Shown: piece after piece, positions 58,075-64,000 of the stretch
How positions within the stretch are numbered: the first letter of the stretch is position 1
Layout of the letters: each line of letters starts with the position of its first letter
Assembly: GCA_964617625.1 (NCBI GenBank)
Contig: CAZTZL010000001.1
Span: 1-64,000, forward strand
Reading direction: 5' to 3'
Source: CAZTZL01 sp964617625
GTDB taxonomy: Bacteria; Zhuqueibacterota; QNDG01; DSAB01
Length of the DNA stretch: 64,000 nucleotides
The notes under the pieces: model-generated
Seen by the model: only the letters and a program-made list of their open reading frames with translations
Database searches by the model: none
What the model was told of the DNA's origin: nothing
Translations under genes and position numbers: made by a program

Positions 58075-60465
58075 ATGCAATTAAAAGAAGATGATTTCTA
58101 TCGAGAACTTCTGTCGATGTTTAAAATCGAAGCGGAAGAACATATAAAGAATATGTCTTCCGGATTGCTTGATCTTGAAAAAATTACGGATCAGAAAGAA
58201 AAGGCTGGAATTATTGAAACAGTTTATCGGGAGGCGCACAGTCTAAAAGGAGCGGCCAGAGCTGTCAATATCAATGATATAGAATCTCTTTGTCAAGTTC
58301 TGGAAAGTATATTTGCAAAACTGAAGCATCAAAATATGGTATTATCGCCTCAATTATTCGATGTTATGCATCGTGCAGTGGATACACTTAACGATCTGAT
58401 TACAGATCCGGATAAAACCGATATTAAGGAAATATTAAAGAAACTCATAAAATTGGAAGATGGGGGAACAGTAGAGAAAGAAAAAAAGGAAGAAAACCAG
58501 CAGGAAAAATCTGAAAATGTGACCAATATAGAAAAGACAAAACCGGTTGAATCAGCCAATGAATTGGATGAACATAGTGAAGAAGTTGCTATAGAGAAAT
58601 CCGAAGAAAAAATAGAAGAAAAAATAGAAGAAAAAGAAAAAACACCCGACAGAAAAGTATCGGCAGAGCAGGACAAGTCTTTATTGTCGGATACGGTCCG
58701 GATTTCTACTAAAAAACTGGATTCGCTTCTTCTTGAAGCTGAAGAAATGTTGGCCGTCAAATTAACTGCGAGACAGTATTCCACTGATTTACGGGAATTG
58801 GTTTCGACCTTTGATACATGGAAAAAAGTGTGGGAGGGGCAATATCCCGATATCAAACTGGCAAAACAGTTTTTGGAAAAGATTGAGAAAGAGGGTGAAG
58901 ACGGCAAAACAGGATCCTCTTTTTATCAGCTGATTGAATTTCTTTACTGGAACAGCGAATATATTAAATCGCTCGAAACACGGATCGTCAATCTTTCCAA
59001 ATTGGCAGAGGGAAATGCTTACTTGCTCAGCGGGATGGTGGATAACTTGCTTGAGGACATGAAATCGGTTCTTATGCTTCCCTTTTCGACGCTTTTGAAA
59101 ATATTCCCCAAGATGGTGCGGGATATTTCACGTGATCAGGAAAAAAATGTGGATTTGTTGATAAGAGGAAGTACGATTGAAGTGGATAGACGCATTTTGG
59201 AAGAACTCAAAGATCCTTTTATTCATTTGATTCGAAATTGCATTGATCATGGAATTGAAAAACCCGATGTACGGAAAAAAATCAAGAAATCTTCGGTCGC
59301 GACTATTTCAATTGGTGTTTCTGAGTTGAGCGGCAACAAAGTCGAAATTATTATTTCTGATGACGGCGGTGGAATCGATTTGGAAAGAGTGACACAGGTT
59401 GCCGTTAAAAAGGGGATCATTAAAAAAGAAGAAGCCGGGAGATTATCCGAACAGGAAAAATTAGCTCTCATTTTTCAATCGGATGTTTCAACAAGTCCAA
59501 TCATTACGGAAATGTCCGGAAGAGGATTGGGTATGGCGATTGTCCGTGAGAAGATTGAAAAATTGGGTGGTATGATTACACTTGAAACAGAGCTTCATGT
59601 CGGAACGACTTTCAGAATTACTTTGCCCGTTACTCTTGCTACATTTCGAGGTATTTTGGTTCAGGCAGGAGAACAAATGTACGTTGTACCGACATCGAGT
59701 GTGGAACGTGTTGTTCGCGTCGAAAAAAATGATATTAAAACTGTGGAAAATCGAGAGACAATCAAAGTAGATGATCAGGTGCTGTCCTTTGTGCAACTCG
59801 CAGATATTCTAAGACTGGGAAACACAAGAGGCAGACGTAATTTTGAATTTATAAACGCGTTGATCTTGGAAGTGGCTGACAGAAAAATTTCTTTTGGGGT
59901 CGATCGCGTCATCAATGAACAGGAAGTTTTGGTCAAAGATCTTGGACGACAACTCACAAGGGTGCCCAATGTTGCAGGAGCAACAATTTTGGGGTCGGGC
60001 AAGGTTGTTACAATTTTAAATGTATCTGATTTGATGAAATCAGCTATCAGACTTGCTATCGATTCGACAAAGGCCACCTTAACGGAGGAAGGTACAGTGA
60101 AAACAAAATCGATTTTAATTGCCGAAGATTCCATTACGTCAAGAACCCTGTTGAAAAATATCTTAGAATCAGCAGGATATAAGGTTAGGACAACAGTGGA
60201 TGGTGTTGATGCTTATACTGCATTGAAGTCCGATAATTACGACTTGGTGGTTTCGGATATTGAAATGCCCAGGATGAATGGTTTCGAGCTTGTTTCGAAG
60301 ATAAGGGGCGACAAAGATGTGGCTGAACTGCCTGTCGTTTTGGTAACCGCCCTTGAATCGAAAGAGGACCGTGAAAAGGGAATCGATGTAGGTGCGAATG
60401 CCTACATTGTAAAAAGGAGTTTTGACCAAAGCAATTTGCTCGACGTGATTCAGAAGCTCATATAG
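58075..60465 (+). CDS. cheA: CheA histidine kinase with C-terminal receiver
   Basis: About 796 residues. Hpt/P1 (His55, to about 125); a lysine/glutamate-rich linker (about 135-215) replaces a clear P2; dimerisation/P3; ATP-binding P4 with the N-box LIRNCIDHGIE, DDGGGID and SGRGLGMAIV; CheW-like P5 (GILVQAGEQMYVVPTSSVERV); C-terminal receiver (LIAEDSITSRTLLK, DIEMPRMNGFELV, KRSFDQ). The ATG at 58075 follows GGAGC; a GTG at 58045 is also in frame. The fused receiver is typical of Frz/Pil-type chemosensory kinases. Confidence 0.95.
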   Translation: MQLKEDDFYRELLSMFKIEAEEHIKNMSSGLLDLEKITDQKEKAGIIETVYREAHSLKGAARAVNINDIESLCQVLESIFAKLKHQNMVLSPQLFDVMHRAVDTLNDLITDPDKTDIKEILKKLIKLEDGGTVEKEKKEENQQEKSENVTNIEKTKPVESANELDEHSEEVAIEKSEEKIEEKIEEKEKTPDRKVSAEQDKSLLSDTVRISTKKLDSLLLEAEEMLAVKLTARQYSTDLRELVSTFDTWKKVWEGQYPDIKLAKQFLEKIEKEGEDGKTGSSFYQLIEFLYWNSEYIKSLETRIVNLSKLAEGNAYLLSGMVDNLLEDMKSVLMLPFSTLLKIFPKMVRDISRDQEKNVDLLIRGSTIEVDRRILEELKDPFIHLIRNCIDHGIEKPDVRKKIKKSSVATISIGVSELSGNKVEIIISDDGGGIDLERVTQVAVKKGIIKKEEAGRLSEQEKLALIFQSDVSTSPIITEMSGRGLGMAIVREKIEKLGGMITLETELHVGTTFRITLPVTLATFRGILVQAGEQMYVVPTSSVERVVRVEKNDIKTVENRETIKVDDQVLSFVQLADILRLGNTRGRRNFEFINALILEVADRKISFGVDRVINEQEVLVKDLGRQLTRVPNVAGATILGSGKVVTILNVSDLMKSAIRLAIDSTKATLTEEGTVKTKSILIAEDSITSRTLLKNILESAGYKVRTTVDGVDAYTALKSDNYDLVVSDIEMPRMNGFELVSKIRGDKDVAELPVVLVTALESKEDREKGIDVGANAYIVKRSFDQSNLLDVIQKLI

Positions 60466-60484
60466 CTCTCTGGGGAAAATAATA

Positions 60485-61540
60485 ATGATTAAAGTATTGA
60501 TTACAGAAGATTCACCGGTTGTCCGCGGATATTTAAAGCACATTTTGGATTCCGATCCGGATATACAGGTTGTTGGGACGGCAAAAGACGGAGAAGAGGC
60601 AGTTCGTATGGCTCCGGTCAGTAAACCGGACGTCATTACAATGGATATTCATATGCCCAAAATGGACGGTTTTGAGGCGACTCGTAAAATTATGGAAACC
60701 AGTCCGATTCCGATTGTGATTGTCAGTGCAAGCTGGAATCCTGAAGAAGTGGATAAAACATTCCGCACGATGGAAGCGGGGGCCGTAGCGGCCCTTGAAA
60801 AACCCAGGGGAATGGGACACGCTGATTCTGAATCGTCCGTTAAGGAGCTGATTCAAACTGTAAAATTGATGTCCGATGTCAAAGTAGTAAGAAGATGGAG
60901 TCCAAAGGCAAAGGCGGATAAAAGTGAAAAATGTAAGATAAAACCTGTAGAGGAATCTCTTCGAAAGGATTTGGATATTCAAATTGTGGCCGTTGGTGCT
61001 TCTACGGGCGGTCCCGTTGTTCTGCAACAAATTCTATCAGGATTGCCGAGTCAGTTTAAAGTTCCGATTGTTATTGTCCAGCACATCGCACCTGGTTTTT
61101 TGCCTGGTCTTGCAGATTGGCTTACCAAGACAACCAATTTTTCCGTTACAATTGCGAAAAAAGGAGAAAAATTAAAACCAGGAATGGCATATTTGGCCCC
61201 TGACGGATTTCAAATGGCCATTGACAGTAAATTCCATGTTCAGTTGGATGAAGAAGCGCCGGAATACCATTTGTGTCCGTCTGTTTCCTATCTCTTTCGA
61301 TCTGTCGCTCATATTTATGGTAAAAGGGCTATAGGCGTGCTGTTAACCGGCATGGGAAAAGATGGGGCCAGTGAATTAAAAATGATGAATGATAAAGGAG
61401 CCATTACGATTGCACAGGATAAAGAGAGCTCGGTTATTCATGGGATGCCCGGCGAAGCAATCAAATTGGGGGCAGCTTCGTATGTGCTTTCAACGACTCA
61501 GATTCCAGAGAAATTGATAGAACTTGTGCCGATCAATTAA
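60485..61540 (+). CDS. cheB: Chemotaxis response regulator protein-glutamate methylesterase
   Basis: A 351-residue CheB. N-terminal receiver (ITEDSPVVRGYL; Asp54 in ITMDIHMPKMDG) and C-terminal methylesterase with the catalytic Ser in VGASTGGPVVLQQIL, the His in VQHIAPGFLPGLADWL and the Asp in TGMGKDGASELKMM. It removes methyl groups added by CheR, allowing adaptation. It is 20 bp from cheA. Confidence 0.96.
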   Translation: MIKVLITEDSPVVRGYLKHILDSDPDIQVVGTAKDGEEAVRMAPVSKPDVITMDIHMPKMDGFEATRKIMETSPIPIVIVSASWNPEEVDKTFRTMEAGAVAALEKPRGMGHADSESSVKELIQTVKLMSDVKVVRRWSPKAKADKSEKCKIKPVEESLRKDLDIQIVAVGASTGGPVVLQQILSGLPSQFKVPIVIVQHIAPGFLPGLADWLTKTTNFSVTIAKKGEKLKPGMAYLAPDGFQMAIDSKFHVQLDEEAPEYHLCPSVSYLFRSVAHIYGKRAIGVLLTGMGKDGASELKMMNDKGAITIAQDKESSVIHGMPGEAIKLGAASYVLSTTQIPEKLIELVPIN

Positions 61541-61590
61541 TAAATGAATGGCCATAACTATTCTGATTTATAAAAAAGGAAGTGAAAATC

Positions 61591-64000
61591 GTGGAAAGGC
61601 AGAGAAAAAACATCAATATTGGAATTGAAATTCTGGTGGTCGAGGATAGCCCGACTCAGGCGATGCATCTTAAATATACGCTCGAGCAGCACGATTACCA
61701 CGTGATCATCGCCAAAGACGGAAAAGATGCGCTTTTGCAGATGAAAACCCGTAAACCCACAATTGTGATAAGCGATATTATTATGCCGGAAATGGACGGA
61801 TACGAACTCTGCCGTCAAATCCGTTCCGATGAAAATCTGAAATATATTCCGGTGATTTTACTGACCCAGTTAGTCGATCCCAGAGATGTCATTCGCGGGC
61901 TTTTGAGCGGCGCGGATAATTTTGTGACAAAACCATATAGTGAGCAATTTCTCATTTCGAGAATTCAATACATTCTGGCCAATCAGGAACTGAGAAGAAA
62001 TGCCATAACAGAGATGGGGATCGAAATCTTTTTTGCGGGCCAGAAACATTTTATTACATCGGACAGGATGCAGATTCTGGATCTTCTTTTCTCGACGTTT
62101 GAAAACGCAGTTCAGCGAAATCAGGAATTGGAACAGGCGAACAAAGAACTTCGGAACGCGCTTGAAACAATCGAGACGATCAATGAAGTATCCGAAAAGT
62201 TGAACCGGTCTTTGATGCCTGCGGACGTTGCCGAAGCGGTGGCAGTGGGAATCAAAAAATTGATCGATTACGATGACTGTACGATCTACCGAATCAGCGA
62301 CGAAGAGCAATATCTTGTCCCTGTGTATTTTGGGAAAAGCAAAATAGAGGATGACAAGGATGTTCAGATCGATCGCCTTAAACTTGAAGTAGGGGAAGGA
62401 ATTACTGGTTATGTTTTTGCCAAAGGCAAAGCCGAGATGATCAGCGATGTTTCCAAACATCCAAAAGTAAGTTATCCCGACGGTACTGTGCCTCCCAAAG
62501 AATCCATACTTGCCGTCCCACTGCAGTACGAAAACCAAACAAAGGGTGTTATCACGCTTCTGAAAAAGGGATTGCATCAGTTTGCAGATGCCCATTTACG
62601 CATACTGACAATACTGGCAGGTCAGGCTGCTGTTGCAATGGAAAATGCCCGTCTCATGCAGGAGGAAAGAAGAAGAACTTCCCAGCTTTCATTGATCAAT
62701 GAAATCTCCATGAAAACCGCATCTACTCTGGATATCGAGGAATTGTGCCGTATTGTGGTTGATTCGGTTCGCAGCGGTTTTGGATATGCCCATATTATTT
62801 TAATGTTAATGGACGAAGAAGCTGGAGATTTGTTTCTCCAGGTTCAATCCGGACCTTATTCGGAATCCTATACTGACAATTTCCGGCAGAAACTGAATGA
62901 GGGACTGATTGGAAAAGCAGTGACGACCGGAGAGACTGTCGTACAGGGAAGAGCTTCAGAAAATCCAGACTACGTGCCTGTTAATTCCGAAATACAATCG
63001 GAACTGGCGATTCCAATCAAAAAAGGCCAGAAACTGTTGGGTGTTCTGGATATGGTCAGCAATAAAATCCGCGCTTTTGACGAAATTGATATTGCCATGA
63101 TGAAAACACTGGCGGATCAGGTTGCGATGGGAATCGAAAATGCCAGACTATACGAGAGTGAAAAGAAAAGCAAGGAACTTGCCCAGGCGGCAAGCCGGGC
63201 CAAGAGTGAGTTTCTGGCAAACATGAGTCATGAAATACGTACGCCGATGAACAGTATCATCGGATTCTCGGACCTGCTTATTCAGGAACATCTTCCAGAA
63301 GAATTGGGAGATTTTGTCCGCACAATTAAAATGAATGGTGAAGAACTTCTTCATATCATCAATCAGATTCTCGATCTGGCTAAAGTGGAAACAGGTCGAA
63401 TGGAAGTGGAGTGCATTGAATTCGATCTTCAGAAGTTGACCAAAGATATCTATCAGTTGATGCGTCCGCGCGTTCTCGATAAAGGGCTGGCATTTAAAGT
63501 CGTTTCCAATCCAGAACCGTTGCCGTTAATTGACAGTGACCGGACCAAGATTCGTCAGATTCTTGTCAATCTGATCGGGAATGCAGTGAAATTTACCGAG
63601 GAAGGTCAGATTCAGCTTGAAATCAATATCGAAAAGACAAAAGGCGCAAAAGGCATATTAAACGCTTGCGTCAGTGATACGGGGATTGGCATTCCTCCTG
63701 AAAAAAGAACACATATCTTCGAAGCATTCACCCAGGCCGATGCATCCATGACAAGAAGATTCGGAGGAACGGGACTCGGTTTGACGCTCTGTAAAAAAAT
63801 GATCGAACTGCTTGACGGGAAATTATGGGTCGAATCTGAAGAAAAAAAGGGGAGTAAATTTTCTTTCTCGATCCCGGTAAAAATTCTTACCCAGAAAGAA
63901 AAAGAAACTTACGAACCTGAAGAGGTTATTTCAGATGAAAATCGATCTACGTTGGATTCAGTCAATTCGATAATTAAAAACAGGCCTGTCTCTGTGGAAT
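61591..64000 (+). CDS. Hybrid sensor histidine kinase, 3' truncated by window edge
   Basis: Open from GTG 61591 to the end of the window (803 residues visible). Order: receiver (VVEDSPTQAMHL; phospho-acceptor in ISDIIMPEMDGYEL), coiled coil (about 165-200), first GAF domain (about 205-350), second GAF domain (about 365-520), HisKA (FLANMSHEIRTPMNSIIGFSDLL) and HATPase (QILVNLIGNAVKFTEEG, DTGIGI, RRFGGTGLGLTLCKKM). There is no membrane segment, so it is cytoplasmic. More receivers or an Hpt may lie beyond the edge. AAGGAAG precedes the start. Confidence 0.93.
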   Translation, partial: MERQRKNINIGIEILVVEDSPTQAMHLKYTLEQHDYHVIIAKDGKDALLQMKTRKPTIVISDIIMPEMDGYELCRQIRSDENLKYIPVILLTQLVDPRDVIRGLLSGADNFVTKPYSEQFLISRIQYILANQELRRNAITEMGIEIFFAGQKHFITSDRMQILDLLFSTFENAVQRNQELEQANKELRNALETIETINEVSEKLNRSLMPADVAEAVAVGIKKLIDYDDCTIYRISDEEQYLVPVYFGKSKIEDDKDVQIDRLKLEVGEGITGYVFAKGKAEMISDVSKHPKVSYPDGTVPPKESILAVPLQYENQTKGVITLLKKGLHQFADAHLRILTILAGQAAVAMENARLMQEERRRTSQLSLINEISMKTASTLDIEELCRIVVDSVRSGFGYAHIILMLMDEEAGDLFLQVQSGPYSESYTDNFRQKLNEGLIGKAVTTGETVVQGRASENPDYVPVNSEIQSELAIPIKKGQKLLGVLDMVSNKIRAFDEIDIAMMKTLADQVAMGIENARLYESEKKSKELAQAASRAKSEFLANMSHEIRTPMNSIIGFSDLLIQEHLPEELGDFVRTIKMNGEELLHIINQILDLAKVETGRMEVECIEFDLQKLTKDIYQLMRPRVLDKGLAFKVVSNPEPLPLIDSDRTKIRQILVNLIGNAVKFTEEGQIQLEINIEKTKGAKGILNACVSDTGIGIPPEKRTHIFEAFTQADASMTRRFGGTGLGLTLCKKMIELLDGKLWVESEEKKGSKFSFSIPVKILTQKEKETYEPEEVISDENRSTLDSVNSIIKNRPVSVE

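Overview
The window is protein-dense, at roughly 40-45% GC by eye, and reads as one contiguous chromosomal segment of a didermic, probably anaerobic bacterium of the broad FCB group (Calditrichota/KSB1/Marinimicrobia-like lineages are my best guess). The reasons are a C-terminal sorting domain with the YPNPFNP signature, PorV/OMPP1-like outer-membrane proteins, a DUF2723-type membrane glycosyltransferase, many outer-membrane lipoproteins and an Rnf electron-transport operon. No rRNA, tRNA, CRISPR array, transposase or phage gene was seen. The left end cuts purB and the right end cuts a hybrid histidine kinase.

Layout. 1-5745 (+): purB (partial), a PurC homologue that has lost its catalytic residues, psd and pssA (phosphatidylethanolamine synthesis), two tandem tatA genes, gatA and an adenosine-specific-kinase family protein. 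5849-8108 (+): a half-length asparaginase-like protein, then an outer-membrane barrel/CpoB-like fusion behind a textbook sigma-54 promoter. 8164-15513 (-): one long operon-like run glyA, dCMP deaminase, nrdR, rnfC-D-G-E-A, tatC; rnfB is missing from its usual place. 15608-22298 (-): rpiB, a TPR lipoprotein, an OMPP1-like barrel, a DNRLRE-type lipoprotein and a DUF2723 glycosyltransferase.

22687-46649 (+): a complete type IV pilus locus. It opens, behind a second sigma-54 promoter, with a roughly 1,780-residue secreted protein (Fn3 domain, 13 tandem Ig-like repeats, two copies of an unassigned domain, YPNPFNP sorting domain), whose stop lies a few bases from pilD. Then follow a receiver protein, pilB, pilC, pilA, four minor pilins, a pilM-pilN fusion, pilO, a second giant Ig-repeat exported protein (1,300 residues), a barrel protein, pilP, pilQ and pilT. 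No PilY1 is present. I infer that the Ig proteins supply the surface/adhesive parts of this pilus.

46769-50119 (+): a thiol-redox island (a thioredoxin reductase without NADPH motifs, ArsR-type regulator, thioredoxin with a CHPC site, TlpA-like lipoprotein, OsmC, protein disulfide oxidoreductase). 50380-51981 (+): a secreted beta-propeller/transglutaminase. 52209-64000 (+): a chemosensory operon (receiver, CheW, CheR-TPR, CheW, small periplasmic binding protein, MCP, stand-alone Hpt, CheA-REC, CheB, hybrid kinase) that could direct pilus-driven motility, although that link rests only on proximity.
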